Assembly: GCA_025353435.1 (NCBI GenBank)
Contig: JANXQR010000182.1
Span: 1-31,275, forward strand
Direction of reading: 5' to 3'
DNA length: 31,275 nt
Source of the DNA: Acidobacteriota bacterium
GTDB taxonomy: Bacteria; Acidobacteriota; Terriglobia; Terriglobales; Acidobacteriaceae
Under the pieces are notes generated by a model. That model was given only the letters and a program-made list of their open reading frames with translations, searched no databases and had not been told where the DNA came from. Numbering within the stretch: position 1 is the stretch's first letter; each line of letters opens with the position of its first letter. Position numbers and translations under genes: made by a program. Shown here piece by piece: positions 7,176 through 14,603 of the stretch.

Positions 7176-9812
7176 ATGATTAAACCTATTCAGATTGCCC
7201 TTGCTCCGACGCGAAGCCGCCCACTGAACTTGTTTCTCGGGACTGTGCTGGCACTGGTCTCGCTTCTTCTTCTTCTCTCGATCGCGACCTACCACCCGAC
7301 TGACCCCTCTGTGAACACATCGACAGATTCGGTGTCGCCGTTTGTAGCCAACTGGATCGGCCCCTTCGGCGCGTTCCTGAGCGATCTTTTTTTGCAGGCG
7401 CTGGGGCTCACGGCATTTTTCGTGCCGTTGTGTTTGGGCTCGGTGGCGTGGGGTTGGATGCGTTCGCGGTGGGCTGGAGCGGCGTGGCTGCGCGGAGTGG
7501 GCGCCTTGCTTTCGTTGATTTTTGTTCCCGCCGTTTTCGGGCTCCTGCCTTGGCACTGGCACTGGCTCCATGCCGTTCCTGTGGAAGGTGTGATGGGCCG
7601 GCTGGCTGCGGGAATTCTGGTGTCGAATCTGAACGTACAGGGTGCCTGGATTGTGGCTGGCGTTCTGGCGATGGCCGGTGTCTATTTCGCGCTGGCAATC
7701 AACTTCAGGGCGCTATGGGAGAGCCTGGAGGATCGGTGGATTGGGCTGCGGTCCTGGCATGATCGCTGGCGCAATTGGCGCGAAATGCGGGCGGAACGTC
7801 GCGCCGAACGCGATGGCATTCTTGATGAGCAAGCTGAACCCGGTCCCGCGCAACGAATCTTTTCATCGGCGATCGGCACCGAAGCGCCGCAAACTGAGCA
7901 GCGCGTGCATGCTCCCAGCCGACTGGCGGCTCTATTCGGACGCCGCAATCAGCCCGTGGAGATTGATCCGGTTGACGAGATCCCCGCCTTTCAGCGTGCG
8001 GCACAACCGGCTGGAGCAGGACAGGTGCCAGTTACTGCGCCTGTGCGCCGTCAGAGCATTTGGGAGCGGGCTGAGGAAATTCCCGTCACTCCAATTGCGC
8101 CAGTTGCTCCGCGGGTTGAGCCGGTTCACTTCCCCGCAGTCGTTCCCCAACCGCACGCAGCTGTTCGGCCGGTTCAATTCGAGCCGAGGTCGGAGCCAAT
8201 GACAGCGAGACCGGCTCCAGTCGCCCCGCGCGCGGAGCCCCCACGCGCTGCTCAACTCCAACCTCAGTCGCCGCCGGCCGGCGAGATCGCCATCCACGAA
8301 CGCGCCGACGCTGATGTGCGCCACGTGACTGTCGCGCCGAAGAACGTAAGCGGATTCAAGCTGCCACCCAGCACACTGTTGAACCCCGGCGGCGGACCAC
8401 AGGCTGTGCGCGAGGACGAGTTGCGCGAAGAGGCCAAGGTCCTGGTAGAGAAGTGCGGCGAATTCGATGTGCGAGGGCAGGTGGTGCAGATCAATCCCGG
8501 CCCCATGGTTACGACATACGAGTTCAAGCCGGAAGCCGGTGTGAAGTACTCCCGCGTGACCGGGCTTGCCGACGATCTCTGCCTGGCGATGAGGGCCGAG
8601 AGCATTCTGATCGAACGGATGGCGGGCAAAAGCACAGTGGGCATCCAGGTGCCGAACCACGAGCGCGAAACGATTCATCTGCGCGACGTGATTGAGTCTG
8701 AGCCGTTTGCGAAGGCCAAATCTCGGCTAACGCTGGCCATGGGCAAGGACATTAACGGGCGAATTGTTACGGCGGACCTTGCATCGATGCCTCACGTGTT
8801 GATTGCCGGATCGACTGGCTCGGGCAAGTCGGTGGCCATCAACGCGATGATCATGAGCCTGCTCTTCCGCACCACGCCGGCTCAAGTGCGGCTCATCCTG
8901 GTTGACCCGAAGCGCGTGGAACTTGGCATGTATGAAGGCGTGCCGCATCTGTTCACGCCGATCATCACCGAACCCAAACTTGCCGCCAACGCGCTTCGCA
9001 ACGCGGTTCGCGAGATGGAGCGGCGCCTGAAACTGCTGGCCAGTCGCAGCGTCCGCAACATCGACCAGTACAACAAGCTGTTCGAATCAGCGATGCCGTC
9101 ATTGTTCGATGATGGTCTGGACGAAGAGCCACTGCCTTACATCGTGATCATCATTGACGAACTTGCCGACCTGATGATGCTGGACCGGGCCAACGTGGAA
9201 GAATCGATCACCCGACTGGCGCAGATGGCGCGCGCCGTTGGCATACACCTTATCCTGGCCACCCAGCGACCCAGCGTCGATGTCATCACAGGCCTTATCA
9301 AGGCCAACGTGCCGACGCGCATCAGCTTCCGTCTGGCGACAAAGGTGGATTCGCGCACGATTCTCGACACGAATGGAGCCGAGGCGCTCCTGGGCCGCGG
9401 CGACATGCTGTTTCTGCCTCCCGGCACAAGCCGGCTGATGCGCCTGCATGCCCCGTACGTGAGCGAGAAGGAAACCGCGGCGATTGTGGCTTTCTGGAAG
9501 AACCAGGGCCAGGCGGAATATGTGGAGGGCTTCCTGGAATCTCCCAAGGACGAGCGGGTCAGCCCGGACGGAAGCAATAGCGATGAAACCGAGAACGACC
9601 CGATGTTTGACGATGCAGTCCGTCTGGTCTTCGAATTTGGGAAGGCGTCCACATCCCTCTTACAGCGCAGACTGCGAATCGGCTATGGCCGTGCGGCGCA
9701 CCTGATCGACCTGATGGAACGGGATGGTCTGGTAGGACAGGCCGATGGATCGCGCCCGCGGGAACTGCTCAAGGCTCCCGGATGGCTCCACGAAGTTACA
9801 ACCAGCGAATGA
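7176..9812 (+). CDS. ftsK: DNA translocase FtsK/SpoIIIE
   Basis: An 878-residue septal DNA pump that clears and aligns chromosome termini during division. Four N-terminal membrane segments lie at about residues 18-38, 60-94, 103-125 and 142-177. A long Pro/Ala/Arg-rich linker runs to about 390. The motor domain carries Walker A GSTGSGKS (545-552) and Walker B IIIDELADL with Asp661 and Glu662. The C-terminal gamma winged helix (about 805-865; FGKASTSLLQRRLRIGYGRAA) would read the orienting KOPS-type sequences. GGAGG at 7161-7165 precedes the ATG. Length and domain order are typical. It follows uppP in the same direction, so envelope growth and division genes are neighbours here. Confidence 0.97.
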   Translation: MIKPIQIALAPTRSRPLNLFLGTVLALVSLLLLLSIATYHPTDPSVNTSTDSVSPFVANWIGPFGAFLSDLFLQALGLTAFFVPLCLGSVAWGWMRSRWAGAAWLRGVGALLSLIFVPAVFGLLPWHWHWLHAVPVEGVMGRLAAGILVSNLNVQGAWIVAGVLAMAGVYFALAINFRALWESLEDRWIGLRSWHDRWRNWREMRAERRAERDGILDEQAEPGPAQRIFSSAIGTEAPQTEQRVHAPSRLAALFGRRNQPVEIDPVDEIPAFQRAAQPAGAGQVPVTAPVRRQSIWERAEEIPVTPIAPVAPRVEPVHFPAVVPQPHAAVRPVQFEPRSEPMTARPAPVAPRAEPPRAAQLQPQSPPAGEIAIHERADADVRHVTVAPKNVSGFKLPPSTLLNPGGGPQAVREDELREEAKVLVEKCGEFDVRGQVVQINPGPMVTTYEFKPEAGVKYSRVTGLADDLCLAMRAESILIERMAGKSTVGIQVPNHERETIHLRDVIESEPFAKAKSRLTLAMGKDINGRIVTADLASMPHVLIAGSTGSGKSVAINAMIMSLLFRTTPAQVRLILVDPKRVELGMYEGVPHLFTPIITEPKLAANALRNAVREMERRLKLLASRSVRNIDQYNKLFESAMPSLFDDGLDEEPLPYIVIIIDELADLMMLDRANVEESITRLAQMARAVGIHLILATQRPSVDVITGLIKANVPTRISFRLATKVDSRTILDTNGAEALLGRGDMLFLPPGTSRLMRLHAPYVSEKETAAIVAFWKNQGQAEYVEGFLESPKDERVSPDGSNSDETENDPMFDDAVRLVFEFGKASTSLLQRRLRIGYGRAAHLIDLMERDGLVGQADGSRPRELLKAPGWLHEVTTSE

Positions 9813-9827
9813 AGGTTTGATACCTTC
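9811..9827 (+). other. Short hairpin at the ftsK stop codon
   Basis: GAAGGT (9811-9816) and ACCTTC (9822-9827) form a 6-bp stem with a 5-nt loop overlapping the last bases of the ftsK stop codon. The sequence after it is only mildly pyrimidine-rich, so it is a weak terminator at best. Confidence 0.3.
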
Positions 9828-9898
9828 TTCAGGAACGCGGGGCTCCCAGTTAAACTGCGATTTTTGAGTTAAGCGGTGAGAAGTGGGAGACTAATGTA

Positions 9899-10651
9899 AT
9901 GCTCGGCACTGCGGCAGATCGAATGCTGCCAACCGTTCTTCTGATCGATGACGATCTGGTGAGCCGCGAGGTTATCGCCACCGTGCTCACCATGAGCGGC
10001 TACACCGTGCATACGGCCGAAAGCGGCATCGACTCTCTGACGATGCTCGATAACGGGACTTGCGCGCCTGAGGTGATCTTGATGGACACCCAGATGCCGG
10101 GATTGAGCGGCAGCGCACTCATTAAAGAGATCCGCGCACGCAGTAAGGCGTTTCTATACGCCATAAGCGGCAGCAATGCATCGGCGGAGGTGTTGGAAGA
10201 GGCCGATGGTTTTCTAATGAAGCCGTTCGGCCCGGACGCGCTCCAGGACTCGCTCCGACGGCATGCCACCGTGCCGGAACCTTCGCCTGCAATGGATGCG
10301 CAAGTGGTGAATCCCACAACTTTGGCTCAACTGCGAAGTATCATGTCTGAAAAGGGTGTCCGCGAGATATTTGCGGCCATAGTGAGCGATCTTGAAAAGC
10401 GCCACGCACTCCTTGTGGCTGCAATTGAACAGCAGGACTCCGCCGAAGTTCGCCGCATTGGGCACGCAATCAAGGGCGGGTGCGGGATGGCGGGCGCGCT
10501 TCAGGCCAAGCGGATTGGAGAATTGCTGGAGAACAGGGGTGACGATCTAGAGTACAGCGCTTCGTTGCTCCAGGATTTGCAATCCGCCACGCTAAACCTG
10601 AAGCGTATGCTTGATGCGGAACTCTCCCCAGGGATAGGTCCTGTAGTCTAA
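9899..10651 (+). CDS. Receiver-HPt phosphorelay protein
   Basis: A 250-residue cytoplasmic signalling protein with two phosphotransfer domains. The receiver (about 12-122) has the acidic cluster DDD (17-19), phospho-acceptor Asp63 in ILMDTQMPG, a Ser at the switch position and Lys108 in FLMKPFG. The C-terminal HPt domain (about 142-245) has the phospho-histidine motif GHAIKGGCGM with His189. There is no kinase catalytic domain or DNA-binding domain. It should pass phosphate from an unlinked hybrid kinase onwards, or buffer it. The NarL-type regulator 66 bp downstream is the obvious candidate partner (inference from adjacency). GGGAG at 9885-9889 supports the ATG at 9899. Confidence 0.88.
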   Translation: MLGTAADRMLPTVLLIDDDLVSREVIATVLTMSGYTVHTAESGIDSLTMLDNGTCAPEVILMDTQMPGLSGSALIKEIRARSKAFLYAISGSNASAEVLEEADGFLMKPFGPDALQDSLRRHATVPEPSPAMDAQVVNPTTLAQLRSIMSEKGVREIFAAIVSDLEKRHALLVAAIEQQDSAEVRRIGHAIKGGCGMAGALQAKRIGELLENRGDDLEYSASLLQDLQSATLNLKRMLDAELSPGIGPVV

Positions 10652-10717
10652 CTGATATCGAAGTGCGCTGAGAGAGGCGCGACAACCCCGAGCCGGTCTT
10701 GGAGGATCATTTACCCC

Positions 10718-11380
10718 GTGGAACGACCCATACGCATAGTACTGGCAGATGACCATCCTGTAGTCCGCATTGGTGTCCGCAACATGCTCCAAGACACCGA
10801 AGGGTTTGAGGTAGTTGGCGAAGCCTCCGACGGCGACGAGGCAATCACGCTCACGCTGGAGTCGCAACCGGACATCCTGCTGCTCGACCTGCAAATGCCG
10901 CGCTTGCCTGGGCTGGAAGCCATGCGGGCGATCATGAATGGCTCGCCGACCGTCAAGATCCTGCTGCTGACTTCAACCATTACCACGCAGCAGATCATCG
11001 AAGCGCTGCATATCGGCGCGCGCGGCATCGTATTGAAGGATGCCATTTCAGGCCACCTGCAGACAGCCATCAAGACCGTGACCGCGGGCGACTACTGGAT
11101 TGGCGGCAAGCGCGTCGTCAATCTGGTTTCGGCTCTGCACGATCTAATGCAGCAGGCCGCGGTTCCCCAGCGCAAGACGTTTGGCCTTACACCTCGGGAA
11201 TTGGAGGTCGTCGGCTCGATTGTAGAAGGCTGCAGCAACCGCGATATCGCCAAGCAGTTCGGCCTGAGCGAAGAAACCGTCAAGCGGCACCTGTCGAATA
11301 TTTTCGACAAGACTGGCGTGTCAACGAGACTCGAGTTGGCCTTGTTCGCGATCGCGCATCAGCTGGTTACACCGCAGTAG
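10718..11380 (+). CDS. NarL/FixJ-family response regulator (LuxR-type HTH)
   Basis: A 220-residue transcription regulator. The receiver domain has acidic residues Asp11/Asp12, phospho-acceptor Asp57 in DILLLDLQMP and Lys107 in IVLKDA. The C-terminal LuxR-type helix-turn-helix spans about 155-215, with the markers LTPRELEVV, GCSNRDIAKQFGLSEETVKRHLSNIF (split by the turn) and the final helix STRLELALFA. Phosphorylation by a histidine kinase or HPt protein normally drives dimerisation and promoter binding. No kinase gene is in the window. The start is GTG with GGAGGA at 10701-10706, an 11-nt spacer. It is probably co-transcribed with the receiver-HPt gene; the target genes are unknown. Confidence 0.93.
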   Translation: MERPIRIVLADDHPVVRIGVRNMLQDTEGFEVVGEASDGDEAITLTLESQPDILLLDLQMPRLPGLEAMRAIMNGSPTVKILLLTSTITTQQIIEALHIGARGIVLKDAISGHLQTAIKTVTAGDYWIGGKRVVNLVSALHDLMQQAAVPQRKTFGLTPRELEVVGSIVEGCSNRDIAKQFGLSEETVKRHLSNIFDKTGVSTRLELALFAIAHQLVTPQ

Positions 11381-11444
11381 GCGGGGACCTTTTCCCTCCT
11401 CCGCAAATCATTGCGATAAAAACCCTCCCGTGCGGGAATAAATT

Positions 11445-11483
11445 TCGATTGCTCCAGTTCTATTCATCGAAAGGAGCAATCGA
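11445..11483 (+). promoter_or_regulatory. Leader hairpin sequestering the doxX ribosome-binding site
   Basis: TCGATTGCTCC (11445-11455) is perfectly complementary to GGAGCAATCGA (11473-11483), with a 17-nt spacer. The right arm contains the Shine-Dalgarno (AAGGAG, 11471-11476, all but its first two bases) and ends on the A of the start codon. As RNA this 11-bp stem would block initiation, so it may be a thermosensor-like or ligand/antisense-controlled switch. As DNA it could instead be an operator palindrome. Confidence 0.6.
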
Positions 11484-12025
11484 TGAACAAGATTTTTCGC
11501 TGGCTAACCCACCCCCCGACGGGTGGTCCGAGGACCATTCTCATATTGCGTTTAATGGCAGGAGGCGTCTTCTTCTGGGAGGGGCTTCTGAAGTTTGTTT
11601 ACACCAATCAAGGCGTAGGACGTTTTACAAAGCTGGGCATTCCGTTTCCCCACGAGACCGCAACCTTCATTGGGTGCCTTGAGATTTTTGGAGGGCTTCT
11701 GTTGCTGTCTGGCCTGGCCACGCGGCTCATTGCCATCCCCTTCGTCGCCGAAATGGTTGTAGCGATTCTCACCACCAAGATCGCGCTGTTTCTCGGAACG
11801 TCCCCACTTCCAGCGCCGCCTGCGCTGCCAAAGGTTGGAATCTGGGCAGTTCTGCATGAGATTCGCTCAGATTACGCGCAAATCCTCACCACCACATTCC
11901 TGCTAATCAACGGTCCTGGCAGGTGGTCGCTCGATGCGGTTCTCAGTCGCAAGCATGTGGAAACTGAACCGCAATCTGTTCTCTCTGGACGGGCACGCAA
12001 CCTGCCTGCCGCGGCGGCAGATTGA
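11483..12025 (+). CDS. DoxX-family membrane protein
   Basis: A 180-residue integral membrane protein with four hydrophobic segments (about 18-38, 58-80, 83-103 and 128-145). The family features are the first-helix pattern LRLMAGGVFFWEGLLKF, then GIPFPHETATFIGCLEIFGGLLLLSGLATRL and a later IAIPFVAEMVVAI helix. DoxX proteins occur with thiol/redox stress functions and quinone-linked systems; the biochemical role of most members is unknown. A hydrophilic 30-residue tail follows the last helix. The start ATG is fixed by AAGGAG at 11471-11476, which lies in the right arm of a perfect inverted repeat. It lies upstream of an ECF sigma/anti-sigma pair in the same direction, with a 72-bp gap. Confidence 0.88.
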   Translation: MNKIFRWLTHPPTGGPRTILILRLMAGGVFFWEGLLKFVYTNQGVGRFTKLGIPFPHETATFIGCLEIFGGLLLLSGLATRLIAIPFVAEMVVAILTTKIALFLGTSPLPAPPALPKVGIWAVLHEIRSDYAQILTTTFLLINGPGRWSLDAVLSRKHVETEPQSVLSGRARNLPAAAAD

Positions 12026-12097
12026 GCGCTTTTCCTGACTGCGCCGCATTCGGCGGATCGTCGTCCATCATCGTGCCTCGTATACACTGTCGATGCC

Positions 12098-12634
12098 GTG
12101 GCTGACTATTCTTCCGCTGTTGGAACGTTTGAGGATCTGGCGATGCCGCTCTTCGCCAGCCTCTACAATTTTGCTTGCTGGCTGACACAGGATCGCGGCG
12201 CAGCGGAAGACCTGGTGCAAGAGGCTTACATGAAAGCGCTACGGGGTTTCTCCTCGTTTGAGCAGGGAACCAATTTCCGCGCGTGGATGTACAGAATCCT
12301 GCGCAACACGTTTCTGACGACGCAGGCGGGGCTCAAGGCCTCCGCCTTCGTCTCAATTGACAGTGACGACGCGCCTGTTGAGCCGGAGAATGCCGAGACG
12401 CCTGAGTTGCTTTTGCTGGCGCGTTTGAAGCAGGATGCGATTCGGCAGGCATTGGAAGAACTTCCGGTACACTTTCGGGAGGTTATACTGCTCTGCGATC
12501 TGGAGGAGATGAGCTATCAGGAGATTGGCCTCGCGCTTGGAATTCCAATGGGCACGGTAATGTCGCGGCTATCGCGGGCGCGCAAAGCGATGCGCAGGTT
12601 GCTTGGCGAGAGAACCATGGGGGCTACGACATGA
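12098..12634 (+). CDS. ECF-type RNA polymerase sigma factor
   Basis: A 178-residue sigma-70 family protein with only regions 2 and 4. Region 2 (about 12-75) has DRGAAEDLVQEAYMKALRGF, the core-binding and -10 recognition stretch, and NFRAWMYRILRNTF. Region 4 (about 115-170) has LEELPVHFREVILLCDLEEMSYQEIGLALGIP, in two halves, and MGTVMSRLSRARKAM for -35 recognition. It overlaps the zinc-finger anti-sigma gene by ATGA, which marks a cognate pair. The GTG start at 12098 has no Shine-Dalgarno. A TATACA box at 12081-12086 would put transcription only a few bases upstream, so the mRNA may be nearly leaderless. The ATG at 12143 is preceded by GAGGA but would remove the start of region 2. Confidence 0.93.
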   Translation: MADYSSAVGTFEDLAMPLFASLYNFACWLTQDRGAAEDLVQEAYMKALRGFSSFEQGTNFRAWMYRILRNTFLTTQAGLKASAFVSIDSDDAPVEPENAETPELLLLARLKQDAIRQALEELPVHFREVILLCDLEEMSYQEIGLALGIPMGTVMSRLSRARKAMRRLLGERTMGATT

Positions 12635-13392
12635 GTTGCGACCTTTGGCTCCAATGGCTGGATGCATACGTGGACGAGAGTTGCTCGCCTGAGGAGATTG
12701 AGGGCATCGAGAACCATCTGCGTGACTGCCCTGCCTGTACCGCTGAGACTCTTGCCCGCCTGCAAATGAAACGCGCAACGAGGGCTGCTTCCGCGCGCTA
12801 CGCTCCTTCACCGGAATTCAAGTTGCGTGTCCAAAATGCCATCCAGAAGAGCCGCAAACCGATCTGGATGGTGCCCCGAGTGCAACGGGCCTTTGCAGGA
12901 GCCGTCGCTTTCCTGCTGATTGTGATTGTGACGGCCGCAATGTGGACTCGACATGCGGCGCGGGAGCAGACTCTTGCCGAGTTGCTGGACCTGCACGTTG
13001 CCACGACCGCCAGCACCAACCCGGTCGACGTGATTTCGACCGATCGGCACACTGTGAAGCCGTGGTTTCAGGGTAAGCTTCCATTCACTTTCAATCTGCC
13101 CGAGCTGGCGAATTCGCCATTTAAGCTGGTTGGCGGCAAGCTCGTCTACTTCAGGAACAGCCCTGGTGCACAGTTGCTCATTGATATTCGGAAGCATCAG
13201 ATATCAGTGTTTGTGGTGCAGGATCAGGCCGGAGTCACTCCGCAGGGGATGGGAGAAATCGCAACCCGCCAGAAGGGTTTCAGCGTCGAGAGCTGGAGCG
13301 AAGGCGGCCTCCGCTATGTGGTTATCGGGGATACGACTCCCGCGGACATCCACGACCTGGGCGAGTTGCTTAGGACCGCTGCGAAGCAGTAA
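12631..13392 (+). CDS. Membrane anti-sigma factor with zinc-finger (ZAS) domain
   Basis: A 253-residue one-pass membrane protein. The cytoplasmic N-terminus has an anti-sigma zinc motif: Cys3, then His29-x3-Cys33-x2-Cys36 (ENHLRDCPAC). One membrane helix lies at about 88-107 (FAGAVAFLLIVIVTAAMW). The outer domain contains KPWFQGKLPFTFNLPEL, FKLVGGKLVYF, KHQISVFVVQ and WSEGGLRYVVIGDT, a pattern I associate with periplasmic domains of ZAS-type anti-sigma factors. It should hold the overlapping ECF sigma factor at the membrane and release it on an envelope or redox signal; the signal is unknown. The start codon overlaps the sigma stop (ATGA). Its own stop is one base from the stop of the convergent DUF3037 gene. 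Confidence 0.9.
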   Translation: MSCDLWLQWLDAYVDESCSPEEIEGIENHLRDCPACTAETLARLQMKRATRAASARYAPSPEFKLRVQNAIQKSRKPIWMVPRVQRAFAGAVAFLLIVIVTAAMWTRHAAREQTLAELLDLHVATTASTNPVDVISTDRHTVKPWFQGKLPFTFNLPELANSPFKLVGGKLVYFRNSPGAQLLIDIRKHQISVFVVQDQAGVTPQGMGEIATRQKGFSVESWSEGGLRYVVIGDTTPADIHDLGELLRTAAKQ

Positions 13393-13393
13393 A

Positions 13394-13780
13394 TCAGATG
13401 GTGAGAAACTGTTTGGTCAGGCGGTCGAGCAGGTCTTCGGTGCCTTCGCAAACGCCGGTGTGGACGGGTGATGGCTGCACAATAGTGCTGCGCGGCGAAG
13501 TCAGCCAGTGGAATCGCTCTCGGTGCGACATTTTTGCGATTGCTCCGGCCTCCGGATGACCGTCGCAGATGCGTCGAATCGCCTCGAGATGCTGCTCAAC
13601 GAGGGCGACGTCGACTTCCGGCCACAGAGCCTTCAGGCGGTTGCGATCGAGTTGAATCCGGGCACCCAGGAATTGCCGCTCCGGGCAATAAACAATGGCG
13701 CCGGCGTTGATGAACTCCTGGCGTTCCACCCTTGGAACGACTCGGAGCAATGCGTAATCAAACGAGGCGGCTGCGGGCAT
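13394..13780 (-). CDS. DUF3037 family protein
   Basis: A 128-residue soluble protein. FDYALLRVVPRVERQEFINAG followed by AIVYCP and LGARIQLD is the pattern of DUF3037, a family of unknown function. Its first 23 bp overlap the end of the HipA-like kinase gene on the same strand, so the two are translationally linked. Database neighbourhoods, from general knowledge, often pair DUF3037 with a HipA-like kinase. It could be a regulator, partner or substrate of the kinase. It has no helix-turn-helix of the HipB kind that I can see, so it is not an obvious antitoxin-repressor. Confidence 0.85.
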   Translation of the reverse strand: MPAAASFDYALLRVVPRVERQEFINAGAIVYCPERQFLGARIQLDRNRLKALWPEVDVALVEQHLEAIRRICDGHPEAGAIAKMSHRERFHWLTSPRSTIVQPSPVHTGVCEGTEDLLDRLTKQFLTI

Positions 13781-14540
13781 GAGTCGCCTCCTCTTCGAAG
13801 ATGGGTGCTACGGACAGACGGCGACAGAAGAAGTCAACGTAGGCAGCTCTGCGGTCGGCTGCGGTAAGCTCGCCAGGGATCGTTTCGAGCCATTCATCCG
13901 GCACGGATCCGACGATGGAACCAATTACGGCGGGCATCAACTTTTCGCAAGCAATTCTTCCGGCAGTTGCAACATCTGTGGCCCAGGGAAGCAAGACGTG
14001 CTGGCCGATCTGCGTGAAGGGCGATTCGATCTTCTTCTCCATGCTCTCCCAATCATGATGGAAGAACAGGGCCGCACCGTGGTCGATGGGATAGAGCTTG
14101 CGGTGCCACAGCAACAGGTTGGCATTGCGAGGCGTCCGGTCAACGTTCTGCGTGAATGCATCGAACCATACCAGCATTGAGGCTTCTTGGGCAGATGCTG
14201 TATCGCGCGCGGCTGGATCGAACATGATGGAGCCGGGAAGATAATCGAGACCCAGATTCACGCCGGGACTGGCCTTCAGCAAATGGCGGATCTCGGCATC
14301 AGGTTCATTGCGCCCCAGGGCGGGGTCAATGTTGACGAAGACAATTTCGGGGATCCGGAGCCCGAGGGCACGACCGATTTCGCCGGCAATCAACTCCGCG
14401 ATCAGCGCTAAGATGCCCTGCCCGGCTCCACGAAACTTGACGACATAGAGTCCGAGATCATCGGCCTCCACGATGGCAGGAAGGGAGCCTCCCTCCCGTA
14501 GGGGCACGACGTAGCGCGTAGCGTGAACCGTTCTGAGCAT
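13758..14540 (-). CDS. HipA-like kinase-fold protein
   Basis: A 260-residue protein with the markers of the HipA-type (PI3/4-kinase-related) fold. Lys35 in LYVVKFRG is the likely ATP-binding lysine. DAFTQNVDRTPRNANLLL (127-144) is the catalytic loop, with Asp134 and Asn139 or Asn141. PIDHGAALFF (151-160) supplies the metal-binding Asp153. It is much shorter than E. coli HipA (about 440 residues) because the N-terminal subdomain is reduced. Known HipA proteins phosphorylate aminoacyl-tRNA synthetases; the target here is unknown. It overlaps DUF3037 downstream and is divergent from the dehydrogenase at 14604 with a 63-bp gap. All key residues appear intact, so it is probably active. Confidence 0.82.
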   Translation of the reverse strand: MLRTVHATRYVVPLREGGSLPAIVEADDLGLYVVKFRGAGQGILALIAELIAGEIGRALGLRIPEIVFVNIDPALGRNEPDAEIRHLLKASPGVNLGLDYLPGSIMFDPAARDTASAQEASMLVWFDAFTQNVDRTPRNANLLLWHRKLYPIDHGAALFFHHDWESMEKKIESPFTQIGQHVLLPWATDVATAGRIACEKLMPAVIGSIVGSVPDEWLETIPGELTAADRRAAYVDFFCRRLSVAPIFEEEATHARSRLV

Positions 14541-14603
14541 GGAAGAATCAGTTTAACGGCAGCGACCAGGCATCTCGAATTACGAGGGAATTGTGAAGAT
14601 ACT

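Noticed and set aside
7932..8678. A 248-codon - strand open frame over the ftsK linker
   Set aside because: Lies opposite the Pro/Ala-rich linker, where stop codons are rare on the other strand; no product pattern.
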